DNA of 6,387 nucleotides from Demequinaceae bacterium UBA4004 (GTDB lineage Bacteria; Actinomycetota; Actinomycetes; Actinomycetales; Demequinaceae), in assembly GCA_002384765.1 (NCBI GenBank), contig DGBM01000121.1, positions 544 to 6,930 of the forward strand. The letters are read 5' to 3'. Position numbers and translations under genes: made by a program. Below the pieces are notes generated by a model. That model was given only the letters and a program-made list of their open reading frames with translations, was not told the DNA's origin and ran no database searches. Below, in pieces: positions 1 to 5,890 of the stretch; positions within the stretch are counted from its first letter, which is position 1, and each line of letters begins with the position of its first letter.

Positions 1-197
1 TCGCTCAGCCGCGCCTCACCATTGGAAGCCTGCTCGAGGCCCGCCATGATCTTGAGGACCGTCGACTTACCGGCACCGTTCGGGCCCACCACGCCGATCT
101 TGGCGCCCGGCAAGAATGAGAGCGTGACGTCATCGAGGATGACCTTGTCGCCGTGCGCCTTGCGCGCCTTGTACATGGTGTAGATGAACTCAGCCAC
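1..197 (-). CDS. ettA: Energy-dependent translational throttle protein EttA, N-terminal fragment (cut by window edge)
   Basis: EttA is an ABC-F ATPase that binds the ribosomal E site and gates entry into the elongation cycle according to energy state; it acts in the cytoplasm and has no membrane partner. Only the first 65 residues are in the window, against roughly 560 for the family. They begin (V/M)AEFIYTMYKARKAHGDK, a highly characteristic EttA N-terminus, and carry the first Walker A motif GPNGAGKST at residues 38-46, followed by LKIMAGL. The start is a GTG: a GGAG sequence lies five bases upstream, and the alignment to EttA begins exactly at this codon. It is the last gene of the leftward block, 141 bp downstream of the ssb stop, and a strong hairpin in that gap suggests it can be transcribed separately. 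The rest of the protein, with the second ATPase domain and arm motif, lies outside the window. Confidence 0.93.
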   Translation of the reverse strand, partial: MAEFIYTMYKARKAHGDKVILDDVTLSFLPGAKIGVVGPNGAGKSTVLKIMAGLEQASNGEARLS

Positions 198-294
198 TAC
201 CGCTCCGAATGTTGTAGACGAGGCAACTCGGGGTCGCCAGAACCGGGTACAAGCCTACGCGGTCCATGAGTGGAGCAATCCAGCCGACACCTGC

Positions 295-325
295 GGCGGG
301 GCGGTCGACGGGTCGGCGCCCCGCC
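295..325 (-). terminator. GC-rich hairpin between ssb and ettA, probable terminator
   Basis: A perfect 9 bp inverted repeat (GGCGGGGCG at 295-303 and CGCCCCGCC at 317-325) encloses 13 bases. It lies 13 bp beyond the ssb stop codon in the direction of transcription. There is no T-run after it, so if it terminates it would be of the U-less type often seen in high-GC actinomycetes, or it may only attenuate read-through into ettA. The inverted repeat is seen directly; the function is inferred. Confidence 0.5.
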
Positions 326-338
326 CGGGGTGCAGCGC

Positions 339-815
339 CTAAGCCGCGACCCCCACCTCGTCCGGCTCGTCCGCAACGTCGATCTCGCCGTCGGTTTCCG
401 CATCGCCTTCCCCGCCTGCCGTCACGCGCGAGCGCGGGTCCTCCAGCGAGGCGTCGCCGGTGGCGCGCGTAAACTTCGCGACGCCGCGCGTCAGGTCATG
501 TCCCAAGCTGGTGGCGTCGATGATGAGGTCGGTGCGCGGCCCCGAGTCCGATTCCCACTCATGGGTACGGAATCGGCCCTGCACCACCACGGGCTGCCCC
601 TTCTCGATCGAGTCCTTCACCGTGATCGACGGCCCCCGAAATACGCGCACCGTGAACCACTCCGTGTGACCGTCCACCCATTCGCCCTTGTCACGGTCCA
701 GGTAGCGACTCGTGGAAGCCAACCGGAAGCTCGTCAGGCGGGTGCCCGTCGGGCCCACCACGTGCCGTGGCTCGGTGGCGACCCAGCCGGCCACCGTCAT
801 CGTGAGATCGTTCAT
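339..815 (-). CDS. ssb: Single-stranded DNA-binding protein, short SsbB-like paralogue
   Basis: This OB-fold protein of 158 aa would coat single-stranded DNA. The fold occupies about residues 1-110. It starts MNDLTMTVAGWV and contains the family pattern TSFRLASTSRY (28-38), the aromatic-rich stretch W46 and W53-F54 (TEWFTVRVF), KGQPVVVQGRF (72-82) and W87. The tail from 112 on is acidic and Glu/Asp-rich but ends DEVGVAA, without the DDDxPF tip that normally recruits partner proteins. The ATG at 815 is chosen because AGGAGG sits five bases upstream and homology begins there; the open frame extends 15 codons further without an RBS. The short length and missing tip fit the actinobacterial paralogue (SsbB in Streptomyces, used in chromosome segregation during sporulation) better than the essential replication SSB, which usually sits between rpsF and rpsR. 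It lies between the GTPase pair and ettA. Confidence 0.92.
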   Translation of the reverse strand: MNDLTMTVAGWVATEPRHVVGPTGTRLTSFRLASTSRYLDRDKGEWVDGHTEWFTVRVFRGPSITVKDSIEKGQPVVVQGRFRTHEWESDSGPRTDLIIDATSLGHDLTRGVAKFTRATGDASLEDPRSRVTAGGEGDAETDGEIDVADEPDEVGVAA

Positions 816-948
816 TGCATCCTCCTCGCTTGCGTTGCCGCAGTCGCGGCGTCCGTCCACTGTGGATGCGAACCCGGATCGGTGCGGTCGCCACGTGTCC
901 CGGCGGTGGAGGCGAGCCGTGGCAGCAGCCTGGGCACGACGCGTCGCT

Positions 949-968
949 GCGTGCGGTGGGACCGCCGC
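949..968 (-). terminator. Short hairpin downstream of the second GTPase gene
   Basis: GCGGT (953-957) and ACCGC (961-965) pair across a GGG loop. With one bulged T at 952 the stem extends by three more pairs (GCG 949-951 with CGC 966-968). It begins about 20 bp past the GTPase stop codon in the direction of transcription. There is no T-run, so this may be a weak terminator or simply a product of GC-rich sequence. Confidence 0.3.
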
Positions 969-987
969 GTGCCGATGCTGAGTAGGG

Positions 988-2295
988 CTACAACAGTTCG
1001 GTGAGTTCGTCGAGGTTGCGATAGGCCTGATGAATCAGGTCGGTCGGATCGACCACGTGTGGCACCACAGCCGACATGATGGCCTCGCGCCCCAGGGTGC
1101 GCACCACGCGGCCCGCCGCCCGACCGTTCGACGCGCGCGACGCCAGCCCTCGCAGGCCCTTCGGCGACACGACGGGCGGCCAGGTCACGGCGTTCAGGGA
1201 TCTTTCGATCTCCTCCGCGAGCACGGCAGCCGGGACCACGGCGTCGTCCATCACGATCCGCCATGCGAGCGGCAGGCCGACCGTGGCCGCGTCAATCCAC
1301 TCGAGGCGCACTTGTTCGATGGCGGCCAGGGACGCGCCCAACGAGTCCGGAACGGTCGCCGACCTGCCGGCCGCGACCGCGGCCGCGGCGTCGGCCCTTG
1401 CCTCGACTCCCGCGGCCCGCGCGCACGCCGCCACGAGTCCGTCGACATCGGGCAGCTCGGGGTCCGCGTCACGCGCAAGGCCCCCCTCCAGAGCCCGGCC
1501 CGCAGCCACCAGGTCCGCACGGACGGCCTCGGCAGCCACGGAGCGGGTCGCCGCAGCACCCGCAATCTCGCCACGCAAGGCACGGACGCCTTTGCCCGTC
1601 CGGGCGCTCACGCGCATCACGGGAGCGTCATCGATTCCCTCTTCTATGACCAGACGCGCAAGGTCTTTGGACACCGTCGCAGCGTCCGCTTCGCTCAGCC
1701 TGTCGACGTGGTTGAGCACAATCAGCGACGGCTGCCCGTGATCCGAAGCCACCTTGAGGTATGCGGAATGCAGGGCGTGGTCGGCGTACTTCTGCGGGTC
1801 CACCACCCACACGATCAGGTCCGCAAGCGGCACTACCCGGTCAACGGTGTCACGATTGGCCAGGTCTATTGAGTCGTGGTCGGGCAGGTCAAGAAGCACC
1901 ACGCCGTCCATCTCCGCTCCGCCGTCAAAGATCAGTCGCCGGTCGGCGTCCACACCCAACCACGCGAGCAGTTCCTCCGCGTCCCCCCAGACGGCCGCTG
2001 ATACCTCGGCGGTGGTGGGCCGCGCCACCCCCACGACCGCAAAGTCGGTGCCTACGACCGCATTGAACAGGCTCGACTTTCCGGAGCCCGTACCACCGGC
2101 GAGGGCGACTATCGTGTGATCCACGCCCAACGCGAGCCGCTCGTCGCACCGCTTGATGGTGCGCCACACCTCATCGCGCACATCGGCATCGATGGCCTCC
2201 GCGGCCCATTCCATCGACGCCTTGAGCCGGTCTACTCGGGCCTGCAACTGCGTGGTCTCGGTGCGAGGCGGCAGTTCCTGGAACGTGGGGCTCAC
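988..2295 (-). CDS. Dynamin-like/Era-type GTPase, second member of an operonic pair
   Basis: This 435 aa P-loop GTPase is the second of the pair. Visible G motifs are G1 GGTGSGKSS at 67-75, a G2-like RPTT at 92-95, G3 written DLPD at 136-139 (the usual DxxG ends in Asp here), G4 NHVD at 195-198 and G5 SARTGKG at 230-236. The C-terminal 200 residues are Ala-rich and helical in character. I see no convincing transmembrane helix there, although many actinobacterial relatives carry a hydrophobic pair near the C-terminus as I recall. The GTG start at 2295 overlaps the TGA of the upstream GTPase by four bases (GTGA), which implies translational coupling. Bacterial dynamin pairs often work as heteromeric membrane-remodelling machines (DynA/DynB at the Streptomyces septum, IniA/IniC in mycobacteria), and this pair may act likewise. 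The GTPase fold is certain; the exact subfamily and role are not. Confidence 0.85.
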   Translation of the reverse strand: MSPTFQELPPRTETTQLQARVDRLKASMEWAAEAIDADVRDEVWRTIKRCDERLALGVDHTIVALAGGTGSGKSSLFNAVVGTDFAVVGVARPTTAEVSAAVWGDAEELLAWLGVDADRRLIFDGGAEMDGVVLLDLPDHDSIDLANRDTVDRVVPLADLIVWVVDPQKYADHALHSAYLKVASDHGQPSLIVLNHVDRLSEADAATVSKDLARLVIEEGIDDAPVMRVSARTGKGVRALRGEIAGAAATRSVAAEAVRADLVAAGRALEGGLARDADPELPDVDGLVAACARAAGVEARADAAAAVAAGRSATVPDSLGASLAAIEQVRLEWIDAATVGLPLAWRIVMDDAVVPAAVLAEEIERSLNAVTWPPVVSPKGLRGLASRASNGRAAGRVVRTLGREAIMSAVVPHVVDPTDLIHQAYRNLDELTELL

Positions 2296-3875
2296 AGCAA
2301 GGCCCGCAATTCGGCGCGGCGCAATCGCACCTTGGACGACGCGTCCGTGCTGAGCGACGCAAGGTCGGTCGGCTTCATCATGTCCAGAGCCTCTTTGTTG
2401 ATGACAAACCGGCGCGCCGTGGCAAGGGCTTCGCGCGCAGCAGCGATGGCCTCGGTAGAGGTGTCCTTGACGAGTACGGCCAGCACGGCACTCGCGGGCT
2501 CCACGCCCACTGCGGCCGATGCCAGGGTGGTGGCCAACCCCTGTCTGCCCACCACCGCGATGCCGCCGGCAGCGTGAGGCAGTTCGGCGGCCAGGTTCTC
2601 GCAGGAGTCGAGCCAGTTGCGTGCGGCGTCGGCGGCGCGACGCTCACGCACCACACGAGCATCGCGAGGGTCGCGTTGCTCGGCGAGCCAGGGACCCACA
2701 CCCCCGTCTGCAGACTTCAGTGACGCCATCATGCGATCGGTCGCGGAGGCTGCCGCATGCGCCAGCGCCGCCTCGACCGCGGCAAGCAGGTCCGCGTGAA
2801 TCTCCACCAACGTCGCGTCGCGAGCCTCGCGGGCGCTGCGCCGCTTCACCCACAAGCTGTTGCTTACCCGGAAGAGCGGCCCGCGCTCAGCGGTGGCCTG
2901 GCGCCAGCGCGCCTCGACGGGGCCCTTGCCGACGGCCTGATGCCAGTTCTCGCCGTCGCCCACCTCGGCCTTCGCCGCGCATCGGCGCACCTCGGCCCGC
3001 ACTTCCTTTGCCGCGGCCGCCTGGTCGTCCATGTGCTCCGCCAGCTCCTCAAGCCACACCTTGAGTGACTCGATGCCGCCGTGAAGTGTGCGCTCGACGA
3101 TGGTGTCGACGGACGCAGCGGCTACCGTGTCGAGCCATCTGCCGAGGCTTCCGACAACGTCGCGCGGGATGTCCGCCTCGACGTTCTCGGGGATGACAAA
3201 GAGCGGAAGGTTCGACAGTTCCTCGGTCGCGAGCCTCGCCACGAGTTCTCGCCTAATCTGGGCGGCAATGTCTGCCGTGACGCGGTTGAGGACGATCGCT
3301 ACCGACGCGCCGCGGCCCGTGGCCCTGCGCAGCGCATTCCAGGGGACCGCGTCGCCGTAGCGAGCCGGCGTGGTCACGAACAGCCACAGATCCGAGGCCT
3401 CAAGAAGATCCTCGGCCACCTCCCGGTTCTCGCCGCGCACCGAGTCAAGGTCCGGGCTGTCGACAATCGCCAAGCCTCGGGGCACCGCTTCGGTGGCGTG
3501 AACCGAAGCACGCCGGGACACCTCGTCGAGCACGGACCCATCCACCGGGTGGTGGAACAGGTGCGGCACCTTGGTGGTGGGGCGGAGCACGCCCGACGCG
3601 GTCAGGGTCTCCCCCAGCAAGGCGTTGACGACGGTGGACTTGCCCGCGCCGGTGGGCCCGCCCACCACGACAATCGCGGGCGAGGCCTCCTCGCGGACGC
3701 GCGGAATCAAGTGGTGATCGAGTTGATCGACCATCTGCTCCATGAGGGCGTTCGCCTCGTGCTCGCGACCCGTGGGTAGCGGCATCTGCACATCGACGAC
3801 CACACGGCGGGTGTCCGTCAGCGCATCGAGAAGTGCGCCTGGGTACGACCACGTCTTGATGGGTCTGAAGTCCAT
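2292..3875 (-). CDS. Dynamin-family GTPase, first member of an operonic pair
   Basis: This 527 aa protein has an N-terminal GTPase domain and a long helical C-terminal part, the layout of bacterial dynamin-like proteins. G1 is GPTGAGKST at 73-81, a G2-like RPTTK lies at 99-102, G3 is DSPD at 139-142, and the G4 position reads NRVT at 197-200, lacking the guanine-specifying Asp. The region 266-430 is charged and probably coiled or helical. A moderately hydrophobic Gly/Ala/Val stretch at about 437-469 could be a membrane-touching segment but is not a clear transmembrane helix. The frame is open seven codons further to a GTG at 3896, but AGGAGG lies inside those codons, so the ATG at 3875 (12 bases from the AGGAGG, slightly long) is the better start. 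It heads the leftward operon and shares a four-base overlap with the next GTPase. A TAGCCT at 3909-3914 (minus strand) could be its -10, but no good -35 is visible. Confidence 0.87.
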   Translation of the reverse strand: MDFRPIKTWSYPGALLDALTDTRRVVVDVQMPLPTGREHEANALMEQMVDQLDHHLIPRVREEASPAIVVVGGPTGAGKSTVVNALLGETLTASGVLRPTTKVPHLFHHPVDGSVLDEVSRRASVHATEAVPRGLAIVDSPDLDSVRGENREVAEDLLEASDLWLFVTTPARYGDAVPWNALRRATGRGASVAIVLNRVTADIAAQIRRELVARLATEELSNLPLFVIPENVEADIPRDVVGSLGRWLDTVAAASVDTIVERTLHGGIESLKVWLEELAEHMDDQAAAAKEVRAEVRRCAAKAEVGDGENWHQAVGKGPVEARWRQATAERGPLFRVSNSLWVKRRSAREARDATLVEIHADLLAAVEAALAHAAASATDRMMASLKSADGGVGPWLAEQRDPRDARVVRERRAADAARNWLDSCENLAAELPHAAGGIAVVGRQGLATTLASAAVGVEPASAVLAVLVKDTSTEAIAAAREALATARRFVINKEALDMMKPTDLASLSTDASSKVRLRRAELRALL

Positions 3876-3924
3876 GTCGCTAGTCTGCCTCCTCACGCGT
3901 GTGGCAAGAGGCTACCGTGCCGTC

Positions 3925-3953
3925 GACTTCACACTTCCGCGCGCCGCTACCCT
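3925..3953 (+). promoter_or_regulatory. Possible promoter of the tRNA-Arg gene
   Basis: TACCCT at 3948-3953 fits the actinobacterial TAnnnT form of the -10 and lies 25 bp before the mature tRNA. A GACTTC hexamer sits 17 bp upstream of it, a poor -35. The divergent spacer between the GTPase operon and the tRNA must hold a promoter for each, and this is the best plus-strand candidate by eye. It is weak evidence. Confidence 0.3.
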
Positions 3954-3978
3954 GGTACTGGCTCCTCGCGGGGCCTTG

Positions 3979-4052
3979 GCCCTCGTAGCTCAGCTGGATA
4001 GAGCACCGGACTTCTAATCCGATGGTCGCAGGTTCGAATCCTGCCGGGGGCA
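3979..4052 (+). tRNA. tRNA-Arg, anticodon TCT (reads AGA/AGG)
   Basis: A complete cloverleaf can be drawn by eye over 74 bases. The acceptor stem GCCCTCG (3979-3985) pairs with CGGGGGC (4045-4051), with one T-G wobble, and is followed by the discriminator A at 4052. The D stem is GCTC/GAGC (3988-3991 and 4001-4004). The anticodon loop CTTCTAA is at 4011-4017, with TCT at 4013-4015. The T arm has stem GCAGG/CCTGC and loop TTCGAAT. The anticodon stem has a C-A mismatch at its outermost pair (4006 with 4022). CCA is not encoded; the next bases are CTG, so CCA would be added after transcription. AGA and AGG are rare codons in such a GC-rich genome, so this is a minor isoacceptor. The gene is convergent with the diguanylate cyclase, whose stop is 31 bp away. 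Confidence 0.95.
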
Positions 4053-4080
4053 CTGCTGCCGGGGGCACTGCCGGGGACAC
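4041..4080 (+). repeat. Tandem duplication of the tRNA 3' end
   Basis: The 15-mer CTGCCGGGGGCACTG occurs at 4041-4055, covering the last 12 bases of the tRNA and three bases beyond, and again without a gap at 4056-4070. A third, shortened copy (CTGCCGGGGACAC, one G lost and an A gained) starts at 4068. The copies end at the stop region of the convergent cyclase gene. The cause may be replication slippage or remains of an integration event at the tRNA; no integrase is in the window. Confidence 0.85.
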
Positions 4081-4082
4081 CG

Positions 4083-5018
4083 TCAGCGACGGCCGTCGTC
4101 CACCAACGCCCTGAGGTCTGGTGGAGAGAGGGCAAAAGTGTCTCGACCGCTTCGCTTTGCCTCGTAAAGAGCCCGGTCGGCCCGCAATACCAGGGTTTCG
4201 GGTGTGTCCGTCTCGCGGCTCAGGGTCGCGCCGACGGAGGCGGTGACGGGCACGCGTGAGGGTCCGTCCTTGATCCAGGACTTGTTGACGGCGATGCAGA
4301 CCCTGGTGGCAAACGCCTCAAGAGCATCTTCCGACATGGGACCGGTGATGATGACGTACTCGTCGCCGCCGAATCGGGTGACGTCATCGCCGGTCCGCAC
4401 CATCGTGCTGAGACTGCGAGCCACCACACCTAGAACGTCATCGCCGGTGGCATGACTGTGAGAATCATTGATGGTCTTGAAGTGGTCGAGGTCGACAACA
4501 AGGACGGCGAACTTGCCTTGGGGGCCTGCAACACTGAGGCGCTCGGCGAGGCGTTGATTCATGAAGCGACGGTTTCCCAGTCCCGTCAAGGGGTCCGTCA
4601 TGGCGAGATTTTCGGTCTCCTCCAGCCTCTTCTCGCTCGCCGCCAAGGCAGAGTCATCGGCGAACGTCTCCACCGCCCCCACAACCTCGCCCGACTCATC
4701 CCTCAGGACTCCCGCGGTGACCCGCACCGGCACCAGGTGGCCGTCGCGATGATGCGCGTAGACACGCGCCGTTCGCGTCTGTCCGTCTTCCATGGTCGCC
4801 AGCAGTGGGCAGTGGGTGCCACACATGGGAGCGCCTGACTCGTCGATGTGGTTGAGCATGCCATCCCCACATCGCCGCCCCACGGCGCTTGCCGCGTCGT
4901 AGCCCGTGATGCGCTCGGCCGCGCCGTTCCACAAGGTAATGGTCCTGGTGCGGTCCACCACGTACATCCCGTCGGCCATCGCCTCGATCAATTTCGCATG
5001 ATCCATCGCCGAACTCAT
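4083..5018 (-). CDS. PAS-GGDEF diguanylate cyclase
   Basis: This 311 aa soluble protein should make cyclic di-GMP from two GTP in response to a signal sensed by its PAS domain. The PAS domain covers about residues 5-122 (MADGMYVVD, then LWNGAAERITGY, a typical PAS core). It carries C50, H57, C66 and C70 in the pattern C-GDGMLNHIDE-SGAPMCGTHCPL, suggesting redox or metal/haem sensing. A short helical linker (125-139) leads to the GGDEF domain: DPLTGLGNRR at 142-151, DLDHFKTIND at 176-185, the catalytic signature GGDEY at 217-221, and an RxxD inhibitory site RTGD at 208-211 with the standard five-residue spacing. The enzyme thus looks active and feedback-inhibited. No transmembrane or signal sequence is seen. 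The ATG at 5018 is chosen because AGGAGG lies 11 bases upstream and the PAS homology starts just after it; the frame stays open 53 codons further into the lipoprotein gene, but that stretch resembles nothing. There is no EAL domain. Confidence 0.92.
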   Translation of the reverse strand: MSSAMDHAKLIEAMADGMYVVDRTRTITLWNGAAERITGYDAASAVGRRCGDGMLNHIDESGAPMCGTHCPLLATMEDGQTRTARVYAHHRDGHLVPVRVTAGVLRDESGEVVGAVETFADDSALAASEKRLEETENLAMTDPLTGLGNRRFMNQRLAERLSVAGPQGKFAVLVVDLDHFKTINDSHSHATGDDVLGVVARSLSTMVRTGDDVTRFGGDEYVIITGPMSEDALEAFATRVCIAVNKSWIKDGPSRVPVTASVGATLSRETDTPETLVLRADRALYEAKRSGRDTFALSPPDLRALVDDGRR

Positions 5019-5055
5019 GGCCCCGCCCACCTCCTGGACTGTGAACCCCCTGCGC

Positions 5056-5070
5056 CCGGCGCCGCGCCGG
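5056..5070 (-). terminator. Hairpin between the lipoprotein gene and the cyclase gene
   Basis: CCGGCG and CGCCGG form a perfect 6 bp stem with a three-base loop. It lies in the 139 bp gap between the lipoprotein stop and the cyclase start, both on the minus strand. With no T-run after it, it could be a U-less terminator for the lipoprotein gene or structure in the cyclase leader. The rest of this gap shows no convincing promoter. Confidence 0.3.
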
Positions 5071-5157
5071 AACGCCTCACCTCTGTGTGCTGTCCACCTT
5101 CCCATCGGCCCCGGCACTCGAGCCACGTAGGACCTGAGTCCCGGTGTCGTCCCGGAC

Positions 5158-5664
5158 CTAGCTCGATATCGGCACAACGAGGTAGCTCATCTGCGAGGCC
5201 GGGTCATCCGGAATCAGCCCGATGGTCACGCTGTCGTGGTCGCTCGTGTACGTCCAGTTCCAAATCCCGCCCACGGTGGAGTTGAGGGTCTCCTCGTACG
5301 CGGCGTCGGACGCAAAGTGCGCGGCGACGTCCTCGGCCACCGCGGGGTCGTCGATGTCGTAGTGCAACTGCGTGCCCTCGTCGATGGAGACGGCGGCCAC
5401 CAGAGTTCCCTCGGGGAGCAGGAAATCGGAGGGAAAGCTGTCCGGGACGGCCACATCGTTGCCGATGTCGACGTTGACGTCGCCGTTCGAGCCATCGCTG
5501 GCCCCGTGTTCCACGGCCTTTTCGACGGCGTTCTCCGCAGCGTCGTCCACCGCGTTCTCTACGGCATCGTCCACCGGGTTCGAACCGCATCCGCTCAGGG
5601 AGAAGGCGGCCAATACCGCCATCGTCCCCACCAGGGATGCCCTCACGGTGCGATGCGTTGCCAT
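5158..5664 (-). CDS. Small secreted lipoprotein of unknown function
   Basis: This 168 aa protein has a basic N-terminus (residues 4-8 include H, R and R), a hydrophobic stretch (10-22) and a lipobox LSGC at 23-26, so it should be lipid-anchored on the outer face of the membrane after cleavage before C26. Residues 31-51 form a four-residue repeat of the type [V/A][D/E][D/N/K]A, about five copies, which would make an acidic helix. A Gly/Asn/Asp segment follows (54-70, with DVNVDIG), then a folded domain from about 73 (VPDSFPSDFLLPEG) to the end with alternating strands. This architecture resembles hypothetical actinobacterial lipoproteins with VPxxFPxDxxLP after an Ala/Glu repeat; I know no function for them. 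The ATG start has AAGGA eight bases upstream. It lies upstream of the cyclase on the same strand and could be partly co-transcribed with it. Confidence 0.82.
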   Translation of the reverse strand: MATHRTVRASLVGTMAVLAAFSLSGCGSNPVDDAVENAVDDAAENAVEKAVEHGASDGSNGDVNVDIGNDVAVPDSFPSDFLLPEGTLVAAVSIDEGTQLHYDIDDPAVAEDVAAHFASDAAYEETLNSTVGGIWNWTYTSDHDSVTIGLIPDDPASQMSYLVVPISS

Positions 5665-5890
5665 GTCTGCCGTCCTTGCGGTCAGCGAGAACCCACCGCC
5701 TCGGCAGGCATCTCCAGGCTTTCAAGCCTCGCGCGGATCGTCAAAGGGGCTGGGCAGCGGGCCGGTGAGGGCCGGACCGATGCCTGTTCGCCTGATCGGA
5801 TGCGTTGGATGGTGCCGACGTGGCCGAGGTCCTGCGACGGCTGGGACCAGTGGCGCGCGAGCACCCTGCCGAGTGCGCCAGGATGGACAC
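5665..5890. other. Divergent intergenic region between lipoprotein and OYE genes
   Basis: These 226 bp lie between two divergently oriented genes and should contain promoters for both. Apart from the leftward promoter and palindrome, I see a GGTCC/GGACC inverted repeat (5828-5832 and 5844-5848) and no clear rightward -10/-35 pair. The open frames crossing it have no RBS, no recognisable motif and run antisense into the OYE gene, so I annotate no gene here. Confidence 0.6.
5716..5744 (-). promoter_or_regulatory. Possible promoter of the lipoprotein gene with overlapping palindrome
   Basis: On the minus strand TTGACG (5739-5744) is followed after exactly 17 bp by AAGCCT (5716-5721), a reasonable -35 and a mediocre -10, about 50 bp before the ATG. 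The -10 is half of a perfect 14 bp palindrome, AGGCTTTCAAGCCT (5716-5729), which also fills part of the spacer, so a repressor bound there would block the promoter. Evidence is by eye only. Confidence 0.38.

Noticed and set aside
816..860. 15-codon extension of SSB to an upstream ATG
   Set aside because: The AGGAGG lies between the two ATGs and fits only the downstream one; SSB homology starts there.
1030..1872. Long plus-strand open frame (280 codons) opposite the second GTPase
   Set aside because: It is antisense to a gene with clear G motifs; its product is Arg/His-rich and low in recognisable motifs, as expected of a GC-rich shadow frame.
3081..3779. Plus-strand open frame (232 codons) opposite the dynamin-like GTPase
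   Set aside because: It lies fully antisense to the Walker A and G3 region of a confident gene, with no RBS and no known domain.
4080..4092. CCGTC-AGC-GACGG hairpin over the cyclase stop, considered as tRNA or cyclase terminator
   Set aside because: Only five pairs, no T-run on either strand, and part of it is coding; too weak to list.
4087..4098. 12 bp palindrome CGACGGCCGTCG near the cyclase end
   Set aside because: It lies within the coding end of the cyclase (Arg/Gly/Asp codons) and such GC palindromes arise easily at this base composition.
5019..5177. N-terminal extension of 53 codons on the cyclase
   Set aside because: It would start inside the lipoprotein gene, is Arg-rich with no signal or domain, and the internal ATG has its own AGGAGG and adjoins the PAS domain.
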